From: Apostichopus japonicus
Taxonomy: Eukaryota; Echinodermata; Holothuroidea; Aspidochirotida; Stichopodidae
Reading direction: 5' to 3'
Assembly: GCF_037975245.1 (NCBI RefSeq)
Contig: NC_092569.1
Coordinates: forward strand, 30,696,668-30,760,667
DNA length: 64,000 bases
The first letter of the stretch is position 1. Every line of letters starts with the position of its first letter. A program made the position numbers and the translations under genes. The notes beneath the pieces are model-generated. The model saw only the letters and a list, made by a program, of their open reading frames with translations. It made no database searches and was not told the DNA's origin. Below, piece after piece: positions 26,301-36,385 of this stretch.

Positions 26301-28825
26301 TTTATTTGATGAGGCATTTAAGTATTTTGGAAAAATTCATTGTGTGACTAGTTGTCTGGACTCAAAGACTAAAGAAACATCTTACTGCGATTTTATTTTG
26401 AGTATTACTTTATGAAAAAAAAAAACTATTATTTTCCCTCAGACTTCACATCGGTCACAATTACAAAACTAATGATTATTTTACATTATTCGAATGACTC
26501 GAAGAGGTAATTCAGATGTTACCAAAATGGCAATTTATAAGATCTTATAAAACAACTTATACGTATAAGTAACGTCTATAGCATTGGAAAGCGACTTTCA
26601 ATCTTTTAAACCTTCTAGTATATACAATTCAAAGATCATGTTCGTAAAAAAACAGTATTATTTTTAAACAGTTAAACAAGTCTCACACATTCGACAAACA
26701 ATACTTTATAGATGTTACATTCTAACTCACGAGAATTAAAACAGAAATTTCAAAAAGTGCAATGATCATGAAAGTGAGTTTAACATAAATGTATGTTGTT
26801 GTTTCTTGCATTAATTACTTGATAGTAATATGAGCATATTTTGGGATGTGCACATTTTTTGTACTTTTTATTTTTAGGTAACGATATATCAAAATATCTC
26901 AACTAACTCCATTCACTACTAAAATCTCATTTTCTTTCTTTCAAGTTTCCCCTTATCTTGGTATCGTTATGGGACATTAAGTCTGAGTATAGAGGAGTTA
27001 CCTCTAGTTAAGTGTTACTATACTTCTCGTGTTGACATTTTCATAGAGGAAATAACTGAGATCTCTACTTATGATATCAATCGTATTGAACTGTCACTTA
27101 GAAAGGCATGCGATAGAAGACATTTTTTACAACTTTATCATTTTAAATAAAATAAATGAAAATGTTTTACATTTCCTCCGCTCTTATATCCATGATCTAT
27201 AAAAATTGCGGTTAAAACAGTTGTTGTTATCAAGTTAACTAAGCCGAGTATCGTTATTATAATTACTAGTTAGTTTTAATTTAAATTAATGTTATTCAAC
27301 CTTGTTTCCTTAAAAATGTACATGTCCAAATTTGTTTATGCTAGTTTATGTTTACGTTTTTTTCAAAATGCATTTCAAAATATCTTAATGCCTTGTTGCA
27401 GACTGTTTTTCCAACATTGCTACATAAATAACGATATATTTTAAAGTGATATCGATGAGCATGTGAAGGAAGTAAACATTTAGGTGTTCCCTGAGAAAAT
27501 TTAAAGCTGCAAATTTCGCATTTGGATGATAGTTTACAGAAATATTATCAAGTTTAAAACTGAGCATTGTTTCAAATTTGATGAAATTGAATCGGACCTA
27601 CCACCCTTTGAAGTATATATCTTATTTAAAGGATATACCTTACCATTATAGTTTTGTGTACAGTAGTTACCCAACTGTTGACTACTTGTATTTGAAGTAA
27701 ATTTAAGCATCTTTGTGATTGGATTATGACATAGAAATATTTTGTTGTTAGATTAGTCAACGCAGATGTTGCTTTGATGGATTCATAATGATAACTTCGA
27801 CGAATACAAGCACTAACGAGCCTGTTTGGAAATCATATCAAAATAACAGAGCTGACAAAGAAATTTGCCTTGAAACAAATGGGAATCAAGTTATTCGTTG
27901 TATTATTAACAAAAAAACATTAGAAACACATAACCATACAAAAAGTAGCGACTGTCGCTCTGTATCGATAGGGAATCCCATGTCTGGATATTTAACAAGA
28001 AGATACATTTTCACTTATGAATCTAGAAATAACTGGATTTTACAGTTTAGCTTGTAGTTATCGCTGAAATGATTGAATTTCAAAGTGTTAGTTATTGTAC
28101 TTGTAGCCAAAATTATGGAACATGAATTTATAAACTTGATTAATCTACTTGTTAATTAAGTTCAACAATTGATGAAATGAAGGAGTTTTGTAACGTGTTG
28201 ATGTGTACCTCAGAAAGGTGGGCTTGGCTATTAGAGGGTAACCTTGTGCACTGATGTGCTGTAAAGGATATGTGGAGAGCGATATACTCATAGTTTGAAA
28301 AGAGATTACTTTTTCCTGGCCATGTCACGCAACTTGATTGACTTTTATTAGTTGGTGTGTAACAAAATTCGTTTAAGATGTATATATGAATGAGGTTTTC
28401 TTCTTAGTATTTTACATGTGAGCAAATATGAGAGAATACTTGATTAAGGCATAGAAAAACCAATTGATCTAAGTTAGTTTTTTTTTCCAGTATGTGTGGT
28501 TCAATTAAAGACGTGTTGTTATATGTCGAAACACTGTTGTTCTTTCGCAAGGTTAAAAATTCGAAGTATTTTAAATTGAAGGCCTTTAAAACTGAACTTC
28601 ATCAGGTATTTTTATTGATGTTTTCCTATTAAATGGAAAAGTTTTTACTTCAGTTTGTCACATCATTTAATATAAACAGAGTTAGCTCAGCAACACAACT
28701 TATATTATTTTCGAAACAGTGGTAAAATATTAAAAAATTTAAATAATAGAAAGACTTACCCTTTCTGTTCCAAACGAGTTGCAAATCGTCAAAACAGTCA
28801 AACAAACTTTGAAAAGCGTTTCCAT
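16845..28825 (-). CDS. fibrinogen/TIL/EGF secreted protein, copy B (nine exons, one broken donor)
   Basis: Exons on the minus strand: 28760-28825, 23004-23034, 22226-22398, 21635-21899, 20597-20808, 20138-20347, 19157-19456, 18644-18905, 16845-17344. Their lengths sum to 2019 bp with consistent phases, giving 672 aa. Order: signal peptide (1-22), short Ser-rich linker, first fibrinogen half-domain (about 32-178), TIL-like module (179-249), EGF-like module unique to this copy (250-319), second EGF-like module plus fibrinogen start (320-419), fibrinogen middle (420-506), C-terminal part with Cys/Tyr insertion (507-672). A secreted lectin-like or defence role is usual for invertebrate FReDs but is inference here. 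The intron after exon 7 begins with AT instead of GT, so full-length splicing is doubtful. The signal peptide differs from the MAEL type of A, C and D, yet the sequence upstream shares their promoter motif. Confidence 0.75.
18644..18905 (-). CDS. copy B exon 8: fibrinogen middle
   Basis: 262 bp, phase 0 to 1, tgtag acceptor and gtatgt donor. It encodes ILQRRTSSSVSFYQNW through HWIGNDKIYKLTNQ to GYSGNAG. The 3' part of the exon and its following intron are nearly identical to copy C (see findings). Confidence 0.85.
19157..19456 (-). CDS. copy B exon 7: EGF-like module plus fibrinogen start
   Basis: 300 bp, phase 0 to 0, ttccag acceptor. EGF-like part SDCSLRKTC...SCSADATCEERN...CYCNEWFGGDGVTC, then RDCYDLYTAG to EVYCDMSSGGWT. 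The next bases are ATAAGT where copies A, C and D have GTAAGT, so the donor is mutated. Confidence 0.8.
19706..19808 (-). pseudogene. truncated duplicate of the copy B EGF exon
   Basis: In the intron between exons 6 and 7. It matches the 3' half of exon 6 (VRKCYCDPNYEGDGVTC, then HNCFVAAKGS) including the donor region, but homology stops abruptly near 19808, in the middle of the EGF module. An in-frame stop lies just upstream and no acceptor in the right phase is present. Confidence 0.7.
20138..20347 (-). CDS. copy B exon 6: extra EGF-like module with TIL-derived tail
   Basis: 210 bp, phase 0 to 0, ttag acceptor and gtcagt donor. The first part resembles the EGF module of exon 7 (YVNSRCTLRSTC...CSDHATCDTRN...CYCNQNYQGDGVTC). 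The last 12 residues, NCFVAAKGSVLR, match the end of the TIL-like exon (NCFVAEKGGVLR), as does the intron just after it. The exon is therefore a chimera. Copies C and D lack it. Confidence 0.75.
20597..20808 (-). CDS. copy B exon 5: TIL-like cysteine-rich module
   Basis: 212 bp, phase 1 to 0. It encodes WCPANEIF...TCERNCDDPDSC...EQCVCVGDYL...RCIPLNQCNC, the spacing of a TIL (trypsin-inhibitor-like) fold as found near VWF-type domains. I count nine cysteines before the tail, against ten in canonical TIL domains, hence TIL-like. Inhibitor activity is not implied. Confidence 0.75.
21635..21899 (-). CDS. copy B exon 4: middle of the first fibrinogen half-domain
   Basis: 265 bp, phase 0 to 1, cgtag acceptor and gtaagt donor. 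It encodes VLQRRRSDSVNFNRSWKDF through FWIGNEKIAFLTNQ to ISSLG. A normal fibrinogen domain would continue with its calcium and ligand-pocket subdomain; here the next exon is the TIL-like module. Confidence 0.85.
22226..22398 (-). CDS. copy B exon 3: start of the first fibrinogen half-domain
   Basis: 173 bp, phase 1 to 0, atccag acceptor and gtatgc donor. It encodes FQQPEYPRDCREVSNACSST...SGVYLIKPDGYPEPFEAYC...TGGWT, the usual N-terminal A-subdomain of a fibrinogen domain. Confidence 0.85.
23004..23034 (-). CDS. copy B exon 2: 31-bp micro-exon
   Basis: Flanked by cacag and gtaggt. The sequence differs from the micro-exons of C and D but has the same length and phase, and encodes GIVGADRRSS. 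It links the signal exon to the fibrinogen start in frame. Confidence 0.65.
23290..24620. repeat. diverged direct duplication in intron 1 of copy B
   Basis: About 23290-23660 resembles about 24460-24620: shared segments include ttacagctactctggcacatga with its counterpart near 23360, gaacaaaggcaa, and acttgtaaggtaagttt with acttataaggtaagttc. Non-coding; the spacing is about 1.16 kb. Confidence 0.55.
23748..23789 (+). repeat. degenerate hammerhead-like repeat end
   Basis: Carries TTGAAGA, a hairpin with GATC arms and CGAATC, a decayed form of the CTGAAGA...GAAAC core seen at 40379 and 33074. Flanking bases (gttacttgtcatttagcc before, tcaggccagcttacttt after) match the 40.38-kb copy, so both belong to one dispersed repeat family. 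Confidence 0.45.
24621..28700. other. rest of copy B intron 1, nothing recognised
   Basis: AT-rich DNA with several homopolymer runs. Short open frames here (such as 24703-24978 minus, 27385-27567 minus and 27788-28057 plus) have no motif, no conserved counterpart in the other copies and low-complexity codon content. Confidence 0.5.
28760..28825 (-). CDS. copy B exon 1: signal peptide
   Basis: 22 codons, METLFKVCLTVLTICNSFGT then ER, ending in phase 0 at gtaagt. Hydrophobic core typical of secretion. The link over a 5.7-kb intron to exon 2 is inferred from phase, from the absence of a better candidate, and from the upstream motif TTTAATGGACATCC, which copy D shares at the same place. Confidence 0.55.
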
Positions 28826-28944
28826 AATTTCGGGTCTGTAGAAATGTCACGCAAAAATATATTCGATGAAGTGCAAGATGACAAATGGCACAGAGTCTCT
28901 CTTTAGGGGTGATCAACTCCCTACTGAAATGACCGCAGTAGTGG

Positions 28945-28970
28945 TATGGATGTCCATTAAATCCATAATT
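28945..28970 (-). promoter_or_regulatory. putative core promoter, copy B
   Basis: Minus strand GGATTTAATGGACATCCATA, about 125-140 bp before the ATG. It matches GTATTTAATGGACATCC upstream of copy D and, in part, the motif of A and C. An AT-rich TATA-like core is included. Promoter role inferred. Confidence 0.35.
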
Positions 28971-29955
28971 TTAATTGAAATATGGTTTGGATTATAGGTA
29001 CAACACATACGAGGAAATGCTGTACATTGGCCTCTGTGTTAATAAGGCTAGTGGTCATGCGCAATCTAACTTAATATTATTTGTAGCTATTTGCATCTTG
29101 AACTTTCACTCTTTATATACAGTAAGCTTCAGTTGCGTAATGTTGAATTGTCCTTGTTCCGATAAATATAGCATAAAACCTTGTATACTAATCGACTGTC
29201 GTGTCTCTAGTTCCAAGGACAGCAGTCATATTGCAATTTAATAACTCTTAATGTATTTGGTTTTTAAAACGAGTATCGTGCTACGTTTTAATTTTATTAC
29301 GTTCAGTGTGGTTTATGATCGAAGGTTTTGTAATTGTGCGTAGTTGTGATGTCAATTCTACCAAACCGATAAAAAGAGTAGGAATGCTGATTTACTTGTT
29401 CTGGTTGATATCATCCATATGTTTAAGAACCCTTTATGAGTGATTATGTTAGCAAAGTTACTTTGCTTTTGGTTGGAAGGCAAAATTAAAGCAGTATCGA
29501 AAGGACAGGAAGTGATACTACTAATCAACACTTTATAACATGCATGAACTAGTACAATACATATTATATACCGTGAAATGTACGGTATGATCTATTCTAC
29601 ACTATCAATATGTATGTACAAATATCTAATTAACACAGTTTGGAACGGTCGAAGTTTGTCAGTGGTATGCTATATGAACAATACTTCCTTGTTTTATGAT
29701 GTCTACGTCACACCCTGTTTGCGGAATCGAGTATCCTCACATCTGCTTGAATAAACATGTCAGCTATTTTGTTGGGCTTTCACTGAATTTGTATTATCTG
29801 TAAAAATTACATCCATACTGACTGTAAACAATAAAAAAATATTTGTCATTTATATAAGATATTGAATCTAAGGAGCTTGTTATGACATTTAAAAAGGTAC
29901 GTTGGTATCAGATTACAAACCTCTCTTTTAATTAAAATATTATCTTAATTTGTAG

Positions 29956-30071
29956 CAAGAAAGGCTCAAGGGGCTTTAAAACAAGTCAAGAATGCAGAGG
30001 AGAGACGAGTGGTCGAGGAGAAGGCTAGACGTGAGACCTTATTCGTTCCCACGGCAGCAAACCAAACGTAA
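29956..30071 (+). CDS. possible isolated exon, highly charged peptide
   Basis: After an aatttgtag acceptor-like site the plus strand reads RKAQGALKQVKNAEERRVVE, then a further Glu/Lys/Arg-rich stretch and LFVPTAANQT, to a TAA; a gtaaac donor-like site overlaps the end. It is clearly more GC-rich and protein-like than its surroundings and could form a coiled coil. Family unknown; could be an exon of an unlinked gene or a retrotransposed fragment. Confidence 0.25.
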
Positions 30072-31370
30072 ACATTTTCTAAAAAAAACATTCTAGTTCA
30101 GCTGAATTATTTCAGATGAGCTATAGCGATGCGCATGCTGCGAAAATTCTGTCACTTTTTTCCACCTTGTTTGAATGACTGCCATTTCGTCATTTTTCAT
30201 TCGATTTGACTGATCGTTTGTCAGAGGTTCGAGTGACTTCATCTTCTTTATATTCAATCATATTTGTTAGGTCATCTGAGTTCACAAGAGATACTTTTCT
30301 GATCCTCCTAGAAATGTCATCCGAATCTGCTGAAATGTTGTGGAAATAATGTTTGAATAATGGTGAACCAACGTTGTTTGGAAGAAATGTTTGTTTCGAC
30401 ATCTATGGGCCCAAAACCGGGCCTTCTGTATGTAATGTTGGCCACATGTCATATGCAGTGTACATGAAATTTGTTTCACAACTATTTACTATTCATGACC
30501 AGCTTGCGTTTTATGTGAGTAGCAAAATGTCTTCCAACTTAATTTTACCGTAATTTGGGGAAATAATTCCCCCCGTGGGAGACTTCATCATGTCAAATAT
30601 TTAGTTTCTATGCAGGCTTTCTATCTAGTTCGATGGCATACTCTGTACAAGGACTACTTGGCAGATTTGCAATTTGAACTTTTTCACGGTTGTATGTGGA
30701 ATATGTGAGAATGACCTATATTGTTGAAGCTGATTTTCTCTGCGGTACGTCGATTGTAAACAAGTTGAAGGTCGTTCTATTATTTTATAGGCGCAATTTT
30801 AGGACAGCGCAATTTAAACGTGATATCCACAACATTTTAGCAGACATAGCAGAGGAATAATTTTTTTTTGGTTTGCGTTCTAATATTGCATGAATTAAAA
30901 CTACGAAGTACATATACTTTTGGTTCTTTGTTTTTGCAATGGGGCAAAGTTTATCCCTAGTAATTAGTATAACGACATATTGTATACAATATGTTCGTGA
31001 CAGTGTTTCTAAGGAAAACAGGAGATTTGAGGAAGGATATGAAACCCGATGTGCTGCTTTGTCTTACTTTTCTGCACAAACAAATGGATAAACCGCTCAA
31101 ATATGTTGTCATTTCTCAGCGTTGCTGCTCTGGTTGGTTACTTGCTGGTAGCAAAAGATACTCAGCCATGTTTTTTGCGGGTGTGCGGGTGTCGGTGTGT
31201 GCGCTTCTGTGACACTTGCGTGGGTCCGCGATATCTCCAAACGGAGTGATGGTTATTTGTCATACTTTTTATGTAGATGTATTATAGTAAGAAGTTGTGC
31301 TCCATCTTTCTTGGCACTGACCTTATGAATATTAATGAGGTAATTGGATCAAACGTAAAAATCTTTACAT
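30072..31370. other. no gene recognised
   Basis: Only overlapping short open frames on both strands, none with motifs or splice support. Confidence 0.45.
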
Positions 31371-31990
31371 TACTATAACTCCGAAACCGTGATTCTGACT
31401 GTAGATAAACTTGGGATATTGTTGTTGGTTAATAACTAGCCCATGCAGGCCCAGATTTACATTTCCACATAAAATGCATTTTGGGACACATTCTTTTGGC
31501 CCGAGTTTGTGGGCCCCAATATTTTTGGGACCATTTAGGCCCACTTTTTCTTTTCATTGCAATAACTCCGCAACCGTAAGTCGAATTGTAGCCAAACCTA
31601 GAATACAGTTGTTGGTTAATAGCTCGTACATTTAGGCCATCTTGGCCCAAACAAATCCGGGCCCGTTTTTGGGCCGGGTGGCCCAAATTTTATTTCCACG
31701 TCAAAAGCATTTTGAGGCACATTGTTTGGGCTAAAATACTTGTAAAAAATTGGACCCTCCAAAATGTGGGCCCAAGTGGTCACTTGGGCCCACATTTTGG
31801 AGGGTCCAATTTTTTGGAGGAAACTATATTTTGAGCCACTTTGAGTCAAATATATTTGTGACCTTTTAGACGCAAAATATTATCGGGACCCAATTTTTTG
31901 GGAGGTGCCAAATTTTTAATTTGCAATAACTCCACAACCTTAAATCAGACTGTAACCAAACTTGGAATGCAGTTGTTAGTTGATAGCTGG
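31371..31990. repeat. degenerate repeat cluster
   Basis: Three diverged copies of a block (around 31376, 31560 and 31924) sharing ataactccg(c/a)aacc, gtagccaaac and ttgttggttaatagct. They are separated by stretches rich in TTGGGCC/GGCCCAA. The centre holds the perfect palindrome listed next. Probably a non-autonomous element; no coding sequence. Confidence 0.6.
31744..31815. repeat. perfect 35-bp inverted repeat with 2-bp centre
   Basis: Arms 31744-31778 and 31781-31815 are exact reverse complements around GT; the inner arm is GTGGGCCCAAGTG. The transcript or single strand would fold into a 35-bp hairpin. Confidence 0.9.
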
Positions 31991-32220
31991 TATGTGTGGG
32001 CATAAATATTTTGCTATTGATTGATGACATAAAACACTTAAAGATTCCACTTAGCAAGATTCAGTAGCGCGTATTACGGGACTGAATGTTCGGAACCAAA
32101 TAATTTTCCTTTAACTTTATGTAAACGAGGTAGAATTCTTGGATAACTTTCAATACCACTTTTGCTGGGAAACAAAATGAAATGAAGTATCATGGTTGCC
32201 GTTGTACTGTTTGATCTGAG

Positions 32221-32236
32221 GACATCACAAGGAAAT
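32221..32236 (+). promoter_or_regulatory. conserved flank motif GACATCACAAGGAAAT, copy B
   Basis: About 3.4 kb upstream of the copy B ATG. Same motif as at 13538, 48358 and 63810. Here the flanking homology is weaker, which makes the retained core more notable. Confidence 0.35.
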
Positions 32237-32879
32237 AGATATTGACGTATCGATAAAGTGTCATCAGATTCTTTAATACAATGAAACTGAGGCGTTTTGT
32301 TATTGACCTTAGTGATTATCTGTGTTATTGCATGCTAAAGGAGCTATATGACACAAGGCTGTTATATAAAAATCCGATTTAAACCCACCCCACCCCAATA
32401 CACCGTTACACTTAATTATGGAAGAAATTAACCCCCTAAAGAGAATATAAGATTGAAAGGGAACGTATTTGTTATTGACTAAAACTTCAATTCAACAATT
32501 ATACTTACAAAACAAAAGAAAAACACGAGATGCAATTTAAAGAGAAGTGTGTCTACACAATCCATGTAACATTTTGGCTACACGAGTACGTTTCGTGTTT
32601 AATTTGAAGAGCCCCCTCTATTTGCTTCCGGAAGGCACACATGTCATAGCCATCATTCCGTGCTTATAATTGATATTAGTTTATTCAACGTATTTCTATA
32701 AATATTTAAACAAAATTCAAAAAAATATTATCGTAATCACTTATTCAACCTTTTAAATTTGTCGGAATGTTATAAACGTTCTCGCGGTCTTCCAGAAATT
32801 CCCCCATTTGGCCATGTTATTTTTTTCATTTTACAGAGTAGCCTATGAAGTAATTATTTTTGCTGAAAACCCCTTAGGT

Positions 32880-33114
<235 letters not shown>

Positions 33115-33279
33115 CTAGTGTTCCACTAGTCTCATCTAGTATCAACATATATATATCTATATATATATATATATATCTATATATATATATATATACAATA
33201 CTATTCAAAATACCTTAACAACTTCAAACACCTAAATGTTCATTAAAAAGTTGAAGTTAGCATTTACGCTCGATACTTT

Positions 33280-33640
33280 TGTATTAGTTTTTCGACACTC
33301 TTATTATTTTGGACATTCTTAAATTATTTATTGACATACTTATATTAGTTTTGATATCTTGATATAAATTCGGACATACTCCTATTATATGTGACATGCT
33401 TATATTATTTTGGGACATTTTGCACCAAATGGCGTGAATTCAAATGCCAAAATGTTCTCTACAAATATGATATTAGCAGTTACATTCGACATGTTCATCT
33501 AATTTTTCGACACTCTAATGTTATTTTGGACATGCTCATTTTATTTTTGGACATACTTATATTAATTTCGACATACCTATATAAACTTGGACATACTCCT
33601 ATTTGGACATGCTTTTATTGTTTTGGACATTTACACGTAT
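33280..33640. repeat. degenerate tandem repeat, unit about 25-30 bp
   Basis: Repeated variants of ttttggacatactTATATTA (cgacactc, ggacattc, gacatact, ggacatgc, and so on), with period varying between copies. No coding meaning seen. Confidence 0.6.
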
Positions 33641-35903
33641 GGCTTTCCGTACTACGACCAGTGTAAAAGTAAATTTGTCGGAACATTCTCCGACTTTTTG
33701 AAGCACGAATGGTTACAAATTGAGTGGCTGTCGTCATAATTGGAAGAGCCCCCTCAATTCGATTTGAAGAGTACACGCATCACGGGAGAATCTTTACATA
33801 GTTTTCTGAAATATGTATTGATAGAATTGATTAGCAAATATTGAAAGAAATATTTTTCCAGCAATTTTTAGCAATATCCGTCAATATTAATTTCACAATA
33901 TATTCAATAAGAATACTTTGTCGGAACATTTTTAGGTTGTTATCAATTTGCTCTCGTGGGCTGATACGTGAAGGTTAAGGATGATGGAAAATGGTCCGGT
34001 AAAGTCCCCAAAAGTATACTCATAAGTCTACTTAAATGGTAACGTGTAACATCTTGTTCTTTGAAGGTGAAGATACGACCCGCCTAAATGTGAATCTTTC
34101 AGAAATTTCTCTGCCGTTTTAATTAGAAATACTATAATAAAAACACTAAACATGTTTATGAGTCATCTCAAAGCAATGTTAGTGTTAACAGTCTTGTTGG
34201 CATTGACAGGATAATACGTCGAGTCCGTTTATCTTGCTCTTAATTGTTAACATTTGTTCAGTGTGAATTAATACTGGTTCCATATATTAAGGTATAAAAC
34301 ACAGTCAGTTTTTTATATTGCATTATCTTTTCGTTGTAGTATTTGGCATCCATAAGTTAACACAAAGTCATGATATATTAGAAAATATTCTAGTCACATT
34401 TTAGATGCTCTGATTGTAGGAAAGAGCGGATGGGGTGCTGTCAATGAAATCCGCGGGTATTAGAGACTTTGCTATAATTTTTCCACTCTTTTAGCCTTTC
34501 TTTAGTTGATGTTTTCTAAAAAATATCTTCTTTCTATTGACGAAGACTCAAGGTTTACTCCTATACTTCCTACTTAGAAATTGCTTGAATTAATACATGA
34601 ATCGAAACTTGGAGTTCAGAGAAATTAAAATGTTTCAAACGATACCAGAAATTCGGTGACGAAAATGTGTTTTATATATAAACGCCAGTTCTTTGACTAA
34701 TCTACAAGACTCCAATGAATGTTGTTGAATACAAGAGAGTGGAGTCGGAATACATAGGCCACTGTCATCCCGTGTCCCCCACCTTTGCCTTCCCATGTCG
34801 GAAAAATTCTTGAAAATGACACTCTCCTTTGAATTTATAAGTCTCAAGGGGTTTCATGGAGGAATACCTTTCATATTTGTTATATGTTAAACACAATAGT
34901 AAATCTTTAAATATGTGCTGGATTGAAAGGGATTTGTTGGGGATCATCAGGTGTTTATTGCACTTAACTAGCAATTCGGAGGACGATGATTTATATAATT
35001 GGGACAATCAAGATGACGACAATATGAATAAAAGCTACATCATATTCTCACATGGAGATGAACCAGGGGAAAAGGAAAGTTATGTAGACTAATGACAAAG
35101 CTACTGAGGCTGGTTGAGTATACACCTTCGACAAATCGCTCATTAAAGGAGTCGCCCGGAACCATGCTTATATGATCAACTTTGTGTGAATGTAAACGCT
35201 TCTTTAGTTATCGAACGCTAATACATGATCTAATTGTTTCACTGTAAGGGAAGTGATTCGGGGATAAGGATGGAAAATATTAGGGTAGTTTCGGCTGGGT
35301 GTGTTCTTTTAGAATATAACAGTGGTGTTAACTCAGGAGTCTACTGGAATAACTGATCGTCAGACACACTCTCTTAATAACTCAGAAAGTAAATAGAAAC
35401 TGATGTCGTTCCCACGTTGCCATTTGCTTCTATACCACATAATGGCAAAATTGAAGACAAACAAACTACTCAGCATTATTATGCCATGTTTTTATATATT
35501 TTTATTTGTTTTTTATTTGATATCACTCTCAGTGCCATTATTAAAGATGTCCTTTTAATAAACACAGTTCAAGTTCAATGCAAGTAACGGGAACAGAAAA
35601 AGTATCAGAAATCATCGAGTTCCATGAGATATGCAGTTCACCGTCATTAGGTATTGTCCCTCAAAACATATTCATGTCTTGGAAGTAGTCTTTGGGTATA
35701 ATAGATCAACTTTAAATATACTGTACGTGATGTAATAACTATAAAATGTTCATCGGCTCGTTAGTGTATCTTTCATTCACTTTCATCTTCCAATACACAA
35801 ATATGCCAAGCTTTGATAAGTATTTCCATATTTAACATAGGTTAGTATATCGCCAACCGTTTCCTATCCTTATTATTTTGAAGACTTTACCTTACTATTT
35901 TGA
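33641..35903. other. intergenic DNA between copies B and C
   Basis: 33750-33960 resembles 49460-49680 (shared ttagcaatatccgtca and gtcggaac), an outer 5' flank common to B and C. 34660-34800 matches 16060-16200, the 3' flank of B. A 78-codon open frame at 34856-35092 (plus) is not kept open in the matching DNA at 50760-51000, so I do not call it a gene. Confidence 0.5.
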
Positions 35904-36385
35904 TCATCGAACAGAACGAATTTTCATTGTTGTTGTTGTGATACCGCAATCAGAACCGTGAAGATTATGCCAGAAGATACCGCGGTAATCGTTGGACCAG
36001 TAATAACCATTCAGATTGGAGTAGCCGCAGGAATAAAAAATTGTCTCATAGACCGGGTTTTTGTTTGCGCAGCATCTCCTTTGATAATAATAATAGCAAT
36101 GGTTATAATAACCACAGCCATCACAATTTTGGCATTTCTCATGTGGACGGCTAGAAGGACAATATTCACAATCATTATAACAGTTACAGTCAGAGTAATC
36201 GTAGCCACCTGTAGCTACGCGGTCGCTGAATGAGTAGCAGTTGCTGGTAGAGCCCGTGCTACTATCGTCTGGATACCACCAGCCACCTCGGTGTTTTTCT
36301 GCACAGTTGAAGGTACTCGATCCATCATTGTCTTCATTGTACGTACTAAATCGATATCCTACATTTGCTCCCATAGCATTGTTAC
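35904..36385 (-). CDS. copy C exon 8: fibrinogen C-terminal part with Cys/Tyr-rich insertion
   Basis: 482 bp after ttccag, phase 1 entry, to the stop. FSTYNEDNDGSSTF, CAEKHRGGWWY, insertion with CNCYNDCEYCPSS, KCQNCDGCGYYNHCYYYY and RRCC, then SCGYSNLNG and TTMKIRSVR. The shortest insertion of the four. Confidence 0.85.

Noticed and set aside
27788-28057. 89-codon plus-strand frame in intron 1 of copy B
   Set aside because: No motif, no homologue in the window, and composition like the surrounding AT-rich DNA.
34856-35092. 78-codon plus-strand frame downstream of copy C
   Set aside because: The homologous DNA at 50760-51000 has frame breaks, so coding is not conserved.
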